Shown here: positions 53,601 to 61,469 of the stretch, piece by piece
How positions within the stretch are numbered: position 1 is the stretch's first letter
Layout of the letters: each line of letters begins with the position of its first letter
Assembly: GCF_039523415.1 (NCBI RefSeq)
Contig: NZ_BAAAFG010000002.1
Span: forward strand, 310,001-374,000
DNA from: Gangjinia marincola
GTDB taxonomy: Bacteria > Bacteroidota > Bacteroidia > Flavobacteriales > Flavobacteriaceae
Length of the DNA stretch: 64,000 nucleotides
Direction: 5' to 3'
The notes under the pieces: generated by a model
Databases searched by the model: none
What the model was told of the DNA's origin: nothing
The model's input: the letters and a program-made list of their open reading frames with translations, nothing else
Made by a program: the position numbers and the translations under genes

Positions 53601-54903
53601 ATATACCGTAATCAACACCCTCTTCTACTGCTCCTTGAGCTGCACCAAAGCCAGTATTATTCACAAACGCAATATCTCGTATGGATTGAGTTAATACAGA
53701 CTGTTCTGGTCCTGTAATGCCAAATGGATTAAAATCATTATTGCTATTAGAAGGAAAGGCAGATGAGGAAGCGTTGACAAATCCTGAGGGTAAATTGGGA
53801 TTATTTGTTTGAAGATTACCATTTGCATCCAGCAGTACCCCAATGTTAGAAGGATCAGCTTCTCCTAAATCCTGAATAGCTACTATATTTCTAGCATCTA
53901 ACAAGGTTTGGGGGTTTGTTGTTCTATTGGTAACCCATACTTCTAGACGAGTGATCTGTACGTTACTATTAATGAAAGGATAGTTCTCCAGTGCTCTGTC
54001 ATACACATCTCTAAAGTAATGGGATAAGAAAAAATGTCGATCCTCATCGTAATCTAAAATGAAGCGTTCAAAATTTTGTATCGTAGCTCCACCCTCTACA
54101 TTGACTGATTGGCGCTGCGAATTTTGTTCAGCAAAAACACCTGTAATTGTAGTACGACCAAATTGGAGCTGTGTCTTTAGCCCAAAAAGTGCTTGCGCTC
54201 CCTGAATAAGACTACTGTTTAAAGGCATGTTAACATTACCTGCTTCAATTTTTTGAATAATGTCGTCTTCGGTGGGGGTATATTCTAATTTTATCTGATC
54301 TTGAAAACTAAAGGTAGCTTCAGTATCATAGTTCGCAGTTACCTGCAATCGTGTCCCTACTGTTCCCAGTAAACTTAAGCCAATACGTTGATCAAAGTCA
54401 AACGTAAAATTGCTTCGGTTACGAGGTGAGAATGAGGGATTATCCTGTCTTGTAAAAAGCACTCCCAGATCCATCGCTACCTGCCCGGTGGGAATAACTT
54501 CAATTTCTTTTCCGCCAAAAATACTTTCAAACAACCCGGATTTTACGTAAAATACAGGAAGAAGGTTTTTACGTTCTTCCTCAGCACCTTCTTTTTGACC
54601 ACTTACCGCATCGAACTTTGTTTTAAAGTAATCTCGCATTTGCTCTTTAAGCAAAAGATTCTGATATTCTGTTGGGGTTAAAATTAACGGATAGGATATA
54701 TTAAATTCCCCTAAAGTTTGTTGGTAAATGTAACGGTCCAAGATTGGATCGTAGGTGTATTTGTATTGAATACTGGTAGGATCTGGTAATTCAATTTTAC
54801 CTAATTTAAATCTCGTTTGCGTGCTATCCTGCGGTTTAGTTACCTGCGATATTCCTGTTTGTACCCACATTAGTACTAGAAAAAGCATCGCGCATCTTTT
54901 CAT
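47638..54903 (-). CDS. sprA: T9SS outer-membrane translocon protein SprA (Sov)
   Basis: 2421 residues from the ATG at 54903 (signal peptide MKRCAMLFLVLMWVQTGIS). A frame opening at 54933 adds ten residues. The size is normal for SprA, the giant barrel that forms the T9SS export pore for gliding adhesins and secreted enzymes. It is beta-rich throughout, with recurring SprA-type stretches such as GSLEQGPNQRSLEDVQQYD, and ends in a strand with LIYNFGN. It lies 34 bp downstream of ruvA and likely shares its promoter. T9SS cargo encoded in this window would be its clients. Confidence 0.95.
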   Translation of the reverse strand: MKRCAMLFLVLMWVQTGISQVTKPQDSTQTRFKLGKIELPDPTSIQYKYTYDPILDRYIYQQTLGEFNISYPLILTPTEYQNLLLKEQMRDYFKTKFDAVSGQKEGAEEERKNLLPVFYVKSGLFESIFGGKEIEVIPTGQVAMDLGVLFTRQDNPSFSPRNRSNFTFDFDQRIGLSLLGTVGTRLQVTANYDTEATFSFQDQIKLEYTPTEDDIIQKIEAGNVNMPLNSSLIQGAQALFGLKTQLQFGRTTITGVFAEQNSQRQSVNVEGGATIQNFERFILDYDEDRHFFLSHYFRDVYDRALENYPFINSNVQITRLEVWVTNRTTNPQTLLDARNIVAIQDLGEADPSNIGVLLDANGNLQTNNPNLPSGFVNASSSAFPSNSNNDFNPFGITGPEQSVLTQSIRDIAFVNNTGFGAAQGAVEEGVDYGILENARQLGPNEYRLNTQLGYISLNQRLVNDEILGVAFQYTVNGRVYQVGEFANDGVDAQGINGDLEPNDGDDDPQLINQSLIVKMLKSPLVLVNEPRWDLMMKNIYNLGASGLEQDGFRLNVLYTDPQPLNYLENIPEPDPTAGDVRDQALLRVFNLDNLNATNDPINGGDGFFDFVPGLTIDPQNGNMIFTSVEPFGEYLFNQLGPENGSPGNYNDPNTYNEFQQEYVYREMYETTKIDAENQAADKNKFQIKGRYKSSQINGIPLGAFNVPPGSVTVTAGGRVLQEGVDYTVNYQAGVVQILDQSLLASNTPVQVSTENNALFGQQTKRFTGIDIQHQINEDFIVGGTFLSLNERPITQKSNVGVEPINNSIFGVNLNYATEVPFLTRLVNKLPNIDTDVESNFSLRGEFAYLLPGSPDADDFRGETTSYVDDFEASQTSISMLSPLSWELSSPPLNFGGEITGDISSNNKRARLAWYNIDPIFYSNQRPDGISDEDLSRYDARRVFIDEIFPVTDIVAGQTQAIFSLDLAYFPQEKGQYNYDTNNTFSTDPRENFGGITRQINTTNFEQSNVEFIEFWVMDPFLYDDNTAAGNDGKIVFNLGNISEDVLPDGRKQFENGLPDDGSDEDTIETIFGKVPTSQSLVYAFDTEGAARTNQDVGFDGIDDATELDRFGPNGNPEDPANDNYAFYLAESGGIVDRYKRYNNTQGNSPTEVTQTNRGSTTVPTVEDVNRDNTMNTINSYFEYEVPIYPGITPEDNTGFVSAVIDKTAPGDGIVLANGQELPVRWIQYRVPLRSPLRNSIGGISDLRSIRFIRMFLTGFQQDLVLRFGTLDLVRGDYRRYTEAIVPDGSDPDVVTQTTFEVEAVSEEVTPGYRTPPGIVREEVINNNTRIREDEQSLAINIKDLQPDDSRAVIKNFQVDMRQYERLEMFLHAESFEGLDQTADALEDNEMVAFIRMGIDFTENFYQIELPLEVSPQTSTNPSAREMWPEANEMSVPLELLQQIKSIAIADGTIPTDLVFYNRNAEVVTNDIPGELRVGIKGNPSFGNIRVIMLGVKNANDPGENDISGNVWFNELRLVGLENEGGWASVVSMDTNLADFATISATGRMSTIGFGSLEQGPNQRSLEDVQQYDVVTSVNAGQLLPKKWGINIPLSYNRGEELITPKFDPIFLDLELENRIDAAPDVAPVNPPDGSNIQTKDEILEQAENYTRRQNVSLIGLRKDRVNPEDKARIYDIENFVFSASYSQQDHRDFEIEEALDQNVNVGATYGHNFKPITIEPLQKVADSISPSKYLDIIRDFNVNLLPTSISASSNILRDYNERQFRSITGGVTLPLLQQRNYLFDWQYAIDYKVFQSLNVNFTASNNRIVRNFINEENEPRPEIGIWDGFFDVGEPNQHYQNLQANYELPLSKIPALSFLKATYSYTGSFQWQRGSEILDDLEGIPDLGNTIQNSNQHQINASLDFNRLYKYAGLEKKRANRRSSNRNVKKQGVRDGDGNKPGTLTGADDKTAQDNKPTARVGLSGGDKARNTFISILTAVKKLQVSYEESQGTFVPGYLQDIGFVGTLKPSLGFTFGSQADIRNEAARRGWLTLYDQFNEQYTEVENRNLNLQATVDLLPGLKIDVNGNRLYNESYTENYKVLDSGEYQSLTPNTFGTFSISSNLIRTAFSQSNAENSAPFEDFRENRREIAFRLAQEAGIDTGNPDNLDDDGFPLGFGQTSQRVLLPAFVAAYSGSDASNVSLGATRDVPLPNWDIKYTGFMRKKWFKKRFKRFSLQHGYRSTYSINQFQTNLDFNRRAPFAESNKDQNGNFKNRVLYSAINLTEQFSPLLRIDMEMKNSVNILAEMRKDRALSLSFDNNLLTEIQGNEYILGLGYRIKDLKINTRFGGKKRILSSDLRMTADVSLRQNETIVRYLDLEDSQTTAGQDLWSINLGAQYALTTNLEALFYYDHTFSSYAISTAFPQTTIRGGFTLIYNFGN

Positions 54904-54937
54904 CTTATATGACCTTGGAAGAGGTAAATTCAAGCGA

Positions 54938-55519
54938 CTATAAATTTTGAAGAGCTAGCTTAATAATTTGTTCTACAGAAGCTTCAGGATTGTTCTTGAG
55001 TAATTTATCGATCACTTTATCTGCTTGTTTTCTATTAAATCCTAATACCTCTAGAGCAGATAACGCTTCATCCTTGTTTGTATTGCTTGTAGTTTGCATT
55101 ACTTCTTCTAATCCTGAAACTTTTAAGATTTTGTCTTTAAGGTCAAGAATTACGCGCTGGGCTGTTTTTGCTCCTATACCCTTTACACTTTGAATGGTCG
55201 GCACATCTTCTTGAGAAATTGCTTCGGTTATTTGCCGGGGTGTTAACGAAGAAAGCATCGTTCTGGCTGTACTCGCTCCAATCCCTGAAACTGAAAGCAA
55301 CAGCCTAAACACTTCCCTTTCGGCTTTTTCTACAAATCCGAAAAGTGTATGAGAATCTTCTTTTACTTGTAAGTGCGTATAAATTGCAATAAGCTCCTCG
55401 CTGGGAAGTAAGGAATAGGTGTGTAATGAAATATTCACGAAATATCCTACACCGTTGCATTCTACAACTATATCTGTAGGTGATTTCTCTACTAATTTTC
55501 CTTTTAAATGTGTGATCAT
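54938..55519 (-). CDS. ruvA: Holliday junction branch migration protein RuvA
   Basis: 193 residues. RuvA binds Holliday junctions and loads RuvB. The start MITHLKGKLVEKSPTDIVVE, two helix-hairpin-helix blocks (LLSVSGIGASTARTMLSS and IQSVKGIGAKTAQRVILD) and the C-terminal RuvB-binding domain (EALSALEVLGFNRKQADKV) are all present. RuvB is encoded 5 kb away at 60277, not next to it. It sits 34 bp before sprA and 57 bp after maeB, so maeB-ruvA-sprA may be one transcript. Confidence 0.97.
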   Translation of the reverse strand: MITHLKGKLVEKSPTDIVVECNGVGYFVNISLHTYSLLPSEELIAIYTHLQVKEDSHTLFGFVEKAEREVFRLLLSVSGIGASTARTMLSSLTPRQITEAISQEDVPTIQSVKGIGAKTAQRVILDLKDKILKVSGLEEVMQTTSNTNKDEALSALEVLGFNRKQADKVIDKLLKNNPEASVEQIIKLALQNL

Positions 55520-55576
55520 GCTTCCCCTTAAATCTTAAGCGGTAAATGTACTAAAATCTATAAGATGTTAAAGTTT

Positions 55577-57880
55577 TTATGATACAGAAGCTTGATCTTT
55601 TACAGCTTTTGCTGCCTTTTGTTGCGCATCTACCACTGCAACTGCCGTCATATTCACCATTTCTTCTACACTCGCCCCTAATTGCAACACGTGCGCAGGT
55701 TTGTTTAATCCCATCATAATAGGTCCGATAGAGTCTGTTTTATAGAGTTCTTTAATAAGTTTATAGGTTCCATTAGCCGAGTCCAAATTTGGGAAAACCA
55801 TAGTGTTAACCTTTTTCCCAGCTAATTTTGAAAATGGAAATTTATCCTGAAGCATTTCTTTATTCAACGCAAAATCGGTTTGAATACCACCGTCTACATC
55901 TAAATTAGGATAATAGCGATGTAAATAGGCGACAGCGTCATTCACTTTTTTTGACATTTCATCACCCGAAGAACCAAAGTTTGCATAGCTCACCATAGCT
56001 ACAACAGGCGTAATCCCAAACATTTGCGCAGTGGTCGCGGTCATTTGTGCAATTTTCGCTAAATCTTTTGAATCGGGATTAATATTAATGGCTGTATCGC
56101 TAATAAATAAAGGACCACGATCAGTATTCATTAAATTTGTAGTAGCAACCCGAGAAACTCCGGGGGCAGTTCCAATCACCTCGAAAATGGGTTTCACCGT
56201 AAGAGGGTAAGCCCTTGAGTATCCCGAAATCATGGCATCCACATCACCAGACTGCAGCATCATCGCCGCGAAATAATTACGCTCTCGCATTAGTTTTTTT
56301 GCATCGTATTCTGTAACCCCCTTACGCTTACGATGCTCCCAATAACTTGTGGCGTATTCATGTCTGGTGGCTGTAAATTCATCATCTTTGGGGTCAATGA
56401 TTTCAATATCTGCTGTAAATTCAAGCTCCTCCATCAACGCCTTGATCACGTCCTTTCTTCCTAATAATACGGGGATGGCGATTTTCTCTTCGTGTACAAT
56501 TTGTGCCGCTTTTAGCACATCCAATTGATCTGCCTCTGCAAATACAACACGCTTAGGATTGAGTCGCGCACGATTTTGAAGCAAGCGTGTGATTTTGTTA
56601 TCGTTCCCCAGTCGATCCAATAAATCCTGTTCGTACTTATTCCAATCTGTAATAGGTTCTTTAGCCACACCACTTTCCATCGCCGCTTTTGCTACCGCAG
56701 GTGGGACAATAGCGATTAATCTCGGATCAAAAGGCTTAGGGATAATGTAATCCCGCCCAAAGTTTAATCTTGTTTCACCATAGGCTACATTAACCTGCTC
56801 TGGTACGGCTTCTTTGGCTAAATTAGCCAGGGCATAGACTGCCGCTAATTTCATTTCTTCATTTATTTTAGTCGCTCTTACATCCAGCGCTCCGCGGAAA
56901 ATAAACGGAAAACCAAGCACATTATTCACCTGATTAGGATGGTCACTTCGGCCCGTAGCCATAATAATATCCTCTCTGGCCTTAATGGCTTCATCATACG
57001 GGATTTCAGGATTTGGATTCGCCATCGCAAATACGATAGGGTTATCTGCCATAGATTTGATCATTTCTTGCGAAACGATATTCCCCACTGAAAGTCCTAA
57101 AAATACGTCTGCTCCTTTCATGGCTTCTGACATTGAACTGTAGTGTTTTTTTGATCTGAATTTATCTGCTGATGCCGGTAAGTCTACACTAGAATCATCT
57201 ACTACACCTTCGCTATTAAACATCACGATATTTTCAAGCTTGGCCCCAAGGGAATGGTACAAGTTCATACACGATATAGCAGCAGATCCTGCGCCTGATA
57301 CTACAAACCTCACCTGATCAATTTTTTTGCCTGCCAATTCTAACGCGTTTAGCAAGGCAGCTCCAGAAATGATGGCTGTGCCGTGCTGGTCATCATGCAT
57401 GACTGGGATATCTAATTCTTCTTTGAGGCGTTGTTCAATTTCAAACGCTTCGGGTGATTTGATATCTTCAAGATTGATGCCTCCAAATGTTGGTGCAATG
57501 TTCTTTACAGTAGCAATAAACTCTTCTACGTTCTTGGTGTCCACTTCAATGTCAAACACATCAATATCTGCAAAGATTTTAAATAATAAACCTTTTCCTT
57601 CCATAACGGGTTTAGATGCTTCGGGACCTATATCACCTAATCCCAGAACAGCAGTTCCATTGGTAATTACAGCCACCAGATTTCCTTTAGTAGTGTATTT
57701 ATATACATTGCTTTTATCATTGGCAATTTCCAAACAAGGTTCGGCCACACCGGGAGAGTACGCCAAGGTTAAGTCGCGCTGGGTAGCGTACTTTTTAGTA
57801 GGGACTACTTTGATCTTTCCGGGAACCGGCTTAGCGTGATAAATAAGTGCTTCTCTACGCTTACGTTCTTGGTTATTCAT
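55577..57880 (-). CDS. maeB: NADP-dependent malic enzyme with phosphotransacetylase-like domain
   Basis: 767 residues, the MaeB layout. The N-terminal malic domain (about 1-430) contains YSPGVAEPCLEIAND, the metal/malate motif PVMHDDQHGTAIISGAALLN and the NAD(P) fold VVSGAGSAAISC. The C-terminal part (about 435-767) resembles phosphate acetyltransferase (DAMISGYSRAYPLTVKP, FISDTAININPD), usually regulatory rather than catalytic. It decarboxylates malate to pyruvate with NADP reduction. A TATTTTTG element lies 22 bases before the start. Confidence 0.95.
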   Translation of the reverse strand: MNNQERKRREALIYHAKPVPGKIKVVPTKKYATQRDLTLAYSPGVAEPCLEIANDKSNVYKYTTKGNLVAVITNGTAVLGLGDIGPEASKPVMEGKGLLFKIFADIDVFDIEVDTKNVEEFIATVKNIAPTFGGINLEDIKSPEAFEIEQRLKEELDIPVMHDDQHGTAIISGAALLNALELAGKKIDQVRFVVSGAGSAAISCMNLYHSLGAKLENIVMFNSEGVVDDSSVDLPASADKFRSKKHYSSMSEAMKGADVFLGLSVGNIVSQEMIKSMADNPIVFAMANPNPEIPYDEAIKAREDIIMATGRSDHPNQVNNVLGFPFIFRGALDVRATKINEEMKLAAVYALANLAKEAVPEQVNVAYGETRLNFGRDYIIPKPFDPRLIAIVPPAVAKAAMESGVAKEPITDWNKYEQDLLDRLGNDNKITRLLQNRARLNPKRVVFAEADQLDVLKAAQIVHEEKIAIPVLLGRKDVIKALMEELEFTADIEIIDPKDDEFTATRHEYATSYWEHRKRKGVTEYDAKKLMRERNYFAAMMLQSGDVDAMISGYSRAYPLTVKPIFEVIGTAPGVSRVATTNLMNTDRGPLFISDTAININPDSKDLAKIAQMTATTAQMFGITPVVAMVSYANFGSSGDEMSKKVNDAVAYLHRYYPNLDVDGGIQTDFALNKEMLQDKFPFSKLAGKKVNTMVFPNLDSANGTYKLIKELYKTDSIGPIMMGLNKPAHVLQLGASVEEMVNMTAVAVVDAQQKAAKAVKDQASVS

Positions 57881-57901
57881 AGATTGGATTTATGACCATT
57901 A

Positions 57902-57909
57902 CAAAAATA
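57902..57909 (-). promoter_or_regulatory. -7 element for maeB
   Basis: The minus strand reads TATTTTTG, a perfect TAnnTTTG, 22 bases before the ATG, with no TTG at the ideal -33 spacing. The remaining 142-bp spacer toward queG shows nothing further. Confidence 0.5.
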
Positions 57910-58022
57910 GCAGAGTAAAACGGATAAGTACCGGTAAATAGAAAAAATATACGGTTTGGTTAAGAGTCTTAATGCAATATCAATATTTCAACAAACTAAG
58001 ATTAAGATAGAGAGTAGAAGAA

Positions 58023-58946
58023 TTATTCTTCAGATAAAAAAGCGATGTTCCGTTTTAGCCCGTCAAACTTGGTGCGTTTGACAGCTGATTTTTTAAAGAT
58101 CTCTTGAAACACCTCTTTTGTTAGCTCCTGCCATTCTTTTTTTGAGAAGGTAAGCAAAAGCGGGTGAGGGTCAAACAGCGGTTCCCGATGGGGTTTAGAA
58201 AATCGATTCCACGGGCATACATCTTGACACACATCACACCCAAACATCCAATCATCAAACTGCCCGGCATAGGAGCCGGGTAGTTGATCTTTTAACTCAA
58301 TCGTAAAGTAAGAAATACACTTATTACCATCAACCACATAAGGCTCAGTGATGGCTTGTGTGGGACAGGCATCGATGCAAGCGGTGCAAGATCCACAGTG
58401 ATCGGTAACGGGTTGATCGTATTCCAATTCTAAATCAATAATTAGCTCTGCAATAAAGAAAAAGGATCCCACTTGCTTTGAAAGTATATTAGAGTGTTTT
58501 CCCATCCATCCCAAGCCACTCTTCGCCGCCCAGGCTTTGTCCATCACCGGTGCAGAATCTACAAATACTCGCCCATCGACTTCTCCAATTTCTGCGTGTA
58601 TAAAATCCATGAGGTTTCTAAGCTTGTCTTTGATGACAAAATGATAGTCTGTACCGTATGCGTATTTTGAAATTTTGTAACTGTCCTCGCGTTGTTTTTC
58701 TTCAGGATAATAGTTGAGTAGCAGCGATACTACACTTTTAGCACCATCGACCAATTTGGTTGGATCCAATCGTTTATCAAAATGATTCTCCATATAACTC
58801 ATCTGGCCGTGTTTTTGAGCATTGAGCCATGCTTCAAGACGAGGGGCTTCTTCTTCTAAAAAGCCTGCTTTAGATACTCCGCATGACATAAACCCCAAGC
58901 GCTTGGCCTCGGCTTTGATTAGTTGGGTATGATGAGCGGTGTTCAT
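58023..58946 (-). CDS. queG: tRNA epoxyqueuosine(34) reductase
   Basis: 307 residues. QueG reduces epoxyqueuosine to queuosine in tRNA wobble position 34, using cobalamin and two [4Fe-4S] clusters. The ferredoxin-type cysteine sets are visible in HCGSCTACIDACPTQAI and CDVCQDVCPWN. The cobalamin-binding N-terminal domain and AWAAKSGLGWMGKHSN are conserved. Its ATG overlaps the P450 stop (ATGA), so the two are translationally coupled. Confidence 0.95.
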   Translation of the reverse strand: MNTAHHTQLIKAEAKRLGFMSCGVSKAGFLEEEAPRLEAWLNAQKHGQMSYMENHFDKRLDPTKLVDGAKSVVSLLLNYYPEEKQREDSYKISKYAYGTDYHFVIKDKLRNLMDFIHAEIGEVDGRVFVDSAPVMDKAWAAKSGLGWMGKHSNILSKQVGSFFFIAELIIDLELEYDQPVTDHCGSCTACIDACPTQAITEPYVVDGNKCISYFTIELKDQLPGSYAGQFDDWMFGCDVCQDVCPWNRFSKPHREPLFDPHPLLLTFSKKEWQELTKEVFQEIFKKSAVKRTKFDGLKRNIAFLSEE

Positions 58947-60277
58947 GCTCTTGGCGTAAAGATCAAAAAGGCCTTGTGAGGTTTGAGCGTAATCAGAGGA
59001 TTGATCGCAATCTCTTTCTTTTCAGTAGAAACGGTATAGGTTTTAAAAATTTGTTCTAGCACAAGAACCATTTCATACATGGCAAAATTATTCCCTATAC
59101 ACATGCGTGGTCCTGCACCAAAGGGGAAATAATGATCAGAGTAGGCCTTTTTCTTATCGGTTTCAAAACGTTCGGGTTGAAAGGCTTCAGCAGCATCCCA
59201 AAATTTAGGGTCGCGATGAATCTCGTAGAAAGAGATTAAAATCTGTGTTTTAGGTTTAAGGTGCATTCCCTCAAACTCATCTTCATCCAGGTTTACTCTG
59301 TCGGAAAAATACCCGGGTGGATACAGGCGTAAGGCTTCTTCCAAGACCTGCATGGTGTACGGCAAGTTTTTGATTTTCTCCAGCGGATCTGCCGAAGCAT
59401 CCAACGCATCAATTTCGGTCAATACTTTTTCCTGCTTATCAGTATGTATGGCCAGTAACCAAAGGGCGAAGGTCAATGTATTTGCTGTAGTTTCATGCCC
59501 GGCAACAAAAAGTACCAGAATCTCATCAATCAATTGTTTATCGCTCATACAAGTGCCGTCATCGTACCGGGCTTCTAGCAGCATGTCTAGCAGATCGTGT
59601 TGCTTTTTATCGCTTTCTCTGCGCTCATTAATGATCTCTAGCAACATTTTGCGCGCGCCCTCAAGCTTGTCTTGCATTTCGCTTATGCTACCATTTAATC
59701 TAAACCACCACATTTTATAGGGCTGGCGGAGTTCTTTGACCAAATTTCTCTGTGCCTGCTCTGTGATGTGTTGGAGTTTGGGGATATAGCCTTTTTTATC
59801 CTCATAAGTAAACAGCGCCTGAGCGACTACATTAAAGGCAAGATTCCCCATGCGTGGCAAAACGTGCAGTGTGATGTTTTGAGGTAAATCTTTTAACTGT
59901 TTAGAAATAGTGTTTTCCATTCCCTCCAACAAGGTGATCAGCTCCTTTTTGTGAAACGCAGGCTGAATCATTCTGCGTTGTTTTAACCAAGTATCTCCAT
60001 TGATGGTAAGTAATCCATTGCCAATGTAGCGGGCTAAATCACGGGTTTGAAGCTTGGATTTTATGTAATTGCGATGATTTTTTTGCAGCATGTGTTTTGC
60101 AAAGCCTGCATCACGGGTGAAAATTACTTCGTTCCCCGGAGCTACCTTGGCTAAAAAACTATCACCGTGCCTGGCAAAATTCTTTTGATGAAAGGGCAAC
60201 GGATTTTTAAGAATCGAACCTGCGTGGTAGAGAATATTGAGGAAGGAGACTGTGGGTATTTTTTTAGTTATGCTCAT
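58943..60277 (-). CDS. Cytochrome P450
   Basis: 444 residues with every P450 hallmark: I-helix AGHETT at 259-264, ExxR Glu314-Arg317 in EEALRLYP, FQPERF at 366-371, and the haem-thiolate Cys393 in FGAGPRMCIGNNFAM. No N-terminal membrane anchor is obvious, so it is probably soluble and would need a separate reductase or ferredoxin, none of which is encoded here. The layout fits long-chain (fatty acid or lipid) P450s of the CYP4/BM3-like type more than macrolide ones, but the substrate is unknown. It overlaps ruvB (TGATG) and queG (ATGA). Confidence 0.93.
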   Translation of the reverse strand: MSITKKIPTVSFLNILYHAGSILKNPLPFHQKNFARHGDSFLAKVAPGNEVIFTRDAGFAKHMLQKNHRNYIKSKLQTRDLARYIGNGLLTINGDTWLKQRRMIQPAFHKKELITLLEGMENTISKQLKDLPQNITLHVLPRMGNLAFNVVAQALFTYEDKKGYIPKLQHITEQAQRNLVKELRQPYKMWWFRLNGSISEMQDKLEGARKMLLEIINERRESDKKQHDLLDMLLEARYDDGTCMSDKQLIDEILVLFVAGHETTANTLTFALWLLAIHTDKQEKVLTEIDALDASADPLEKIKNLPYTMQVLEEALRLYPPGYFSDRVNLDEDEFEGMHLKPKTQILISFYEIHRDPKFWDAAEAFQPERFETDKKKAYSDHYFPFGAGPRMCIGNNFAMYEMVLVLEQIFKTYTVSTEKKEIAINPLITLKPHKAFLIFTPRA

Positions 60278-61299
60278 CAGAATAATCCCCCTTGTACGTT
60301 TCCTTTAATTCGGCCTAAGTGTTTATACGCTTGCTCAGTGACTTCGCGACCCCTGGGAGTGCGCATAATAAACCCTTGCTGGATTAAGAAAGGTTCATAT
60401 ACTTCTTCAATAGTTTCGGCGCTTTCTGAAACAGCAGTAGCTATGGTGGTGATCCCAACAGGACCTCCTTTAAATTTATCGATAATGGTTTCCAGAATTT
60501 TATTATCCATCTCATCCAGACCATGCGCATCAACGTTTAATGCTTTCAATCCATATTTAGAAATGGACAAATCGATCTTTCCGTTCCCTTTGATTTGTGC
60601 AAAATCACGTATTCTTCTTAATAAAGCATTTGCGATACGAGGCGTACCTCGACTTCTACCTGCAATTTCACCCGCTGCTTCATGCGAGATGGGTACATTG
60701 AGAATATCTGAGCTTCGCTCAACGATAGAAGTCAGCAAATCTGTGGTGTAATATTGTAATCTACTGCTAATCCCAAATCTTGCCCGCATAGGAGCAGTTA
60801 GCAATCCCGATCTGGTGGTTGCCCCAACTAATGTAAATGGATTAAGGTTAATTTGAACGGTACGCGCATTGGGACCGGTCTCAATCATGATGTCAATTTT
60901 GTAATCTTCCATCGCAGAGTATAGGTACTCTTCTACTATTGGACTCAACCGATGAATTTCATCAATAAATAGCACATCGCGTTCTTCAAGATTGGTGAGT
61001 AAGCCTGCCAGATCGCCGGGTTTATCCAGTACAGGACCCGAAGTTACTTTGATCCCCACGCCTAATTCATTAGCTAAAATATGGGCCAAGGTGGTTTTCC
61101 CTAATCCGGGTGGACCGTGAAAGAGTACATGATCTAAAGCTTCAGTCCGTAGATTGGCCGCTTCAACAAATATCTTAAGATTCTCTAAAACTTGATCCTG
61201 ACCGGTAAAGTCTGAAAACTCCAGCGGGCGTAACGCCTTTTCTATATCCACCTCTTCTCGTGAAAAGTGTTCTCCTGTCGCGTCTAGATGTTCGTTCAT
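60277..61299 (-). CDS. ruvB: Holliday junction branch migration helicase RuvB
   Basis: 340 residues. The AAA+ motor pumps DNA through RuvA-bound Holliday junctions. Walker A HGPPGLGKTTLAHILANE, Walker B DVLFIDEIHRL, sensor GATTRSGLLTAPMRARFG and the winged-helix tail (LIQQGFIMRTPRGREVT) are intact. It is first of the ruvB, P450, queG operon and overlaps the P450 ATG by one base. Its leader holds two consecutive hairpins (61306-61347). Confidence 0.97.
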   Translation of the reverse strand: MNEHLDATGEHFSREEVDIEKALRPLEFSDFTGQDQVLENLKIFVEAANLRTEALDHVLFHGPPGLGKTTLAHILANELGVGIKVTSGPVLDKPGDLAGLLTNLEERDVLFIDEIHRLSPIVEEYLYSAMEDYKIDIMIETGPNARTVQINLNPFTLVGATTRSGLLTAPMRARFGISSRLQYYTTDLLTSIVERSSDILNVPISHEAAGEIAGRSRGTPRIANALLRRIRDFAQIKGNGKIDLSISKYGLKALNVDAHGLDEMDNKILETIIDKFKGGPVGITTIATAVSESAETIEEVYEPFLIQQGFIMRTPRGREVTEQAYKHLGRIKGNVQGGLF

Positions 61300-61305
61300 G
61301 GTTCC

Positions 61306-61347
61306 TTCCTGCGAAGGCAGGAAACTTTTTAATTCTTCGAAAAAGTT
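61306..61347. repeat. Two hairpins in the ruvB leader
   Basis: TTCCTGC, loop GAAG, GCAGGAA (61306-61323, perfect 7-bp arms), and AACTTTTT, 9-base loop, AAAAAGTT (61323-61347). The first belongs to the same family as the groES-groEL hairpin at 13360. They begin 6 bases before the ruvB ATG on the minus strand and could affect translation. Confidence 0.7.
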
Positions 61348-61427
61348 GATTATTTATTGCTTCGCCTGTAATTAATAACGCAAAGCAATACGATTGTGAT
61401 GCTACGCAACGATCAACTCAGTTTACA

Positions 61428-61435
61428 CAAATATA
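61428..61435 (-). promoter_or_regulatory. -7 element for the ruvB operon
   Basis: The minus strand reads TATATTTG, a perfect TAnnTTTG, about 130 bases before the ruvB ATG. The -33 region is occupied by the CGCGAAAGCG element at 61452-61468 instead of a TTG. Confidence 0.4.
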
Positions 61436-61451
61436 AATCAATTCGTGCCTA

Positions 61452-61468
61452 CTTTCGCGAAAGCGGAA
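61452..61468. repeat. CGCGAAAGCG element, copy 5 (ruvB upstream region)
   Basis: CTTTCGCGAAAGCGGAA; the inner CTTTCGCGAAAG is a perfect 12-bp palindrome. It sits just upstream of a TATATTTG -7 element. Confidence 0.6.
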
Positions 61469-61469
61469 A

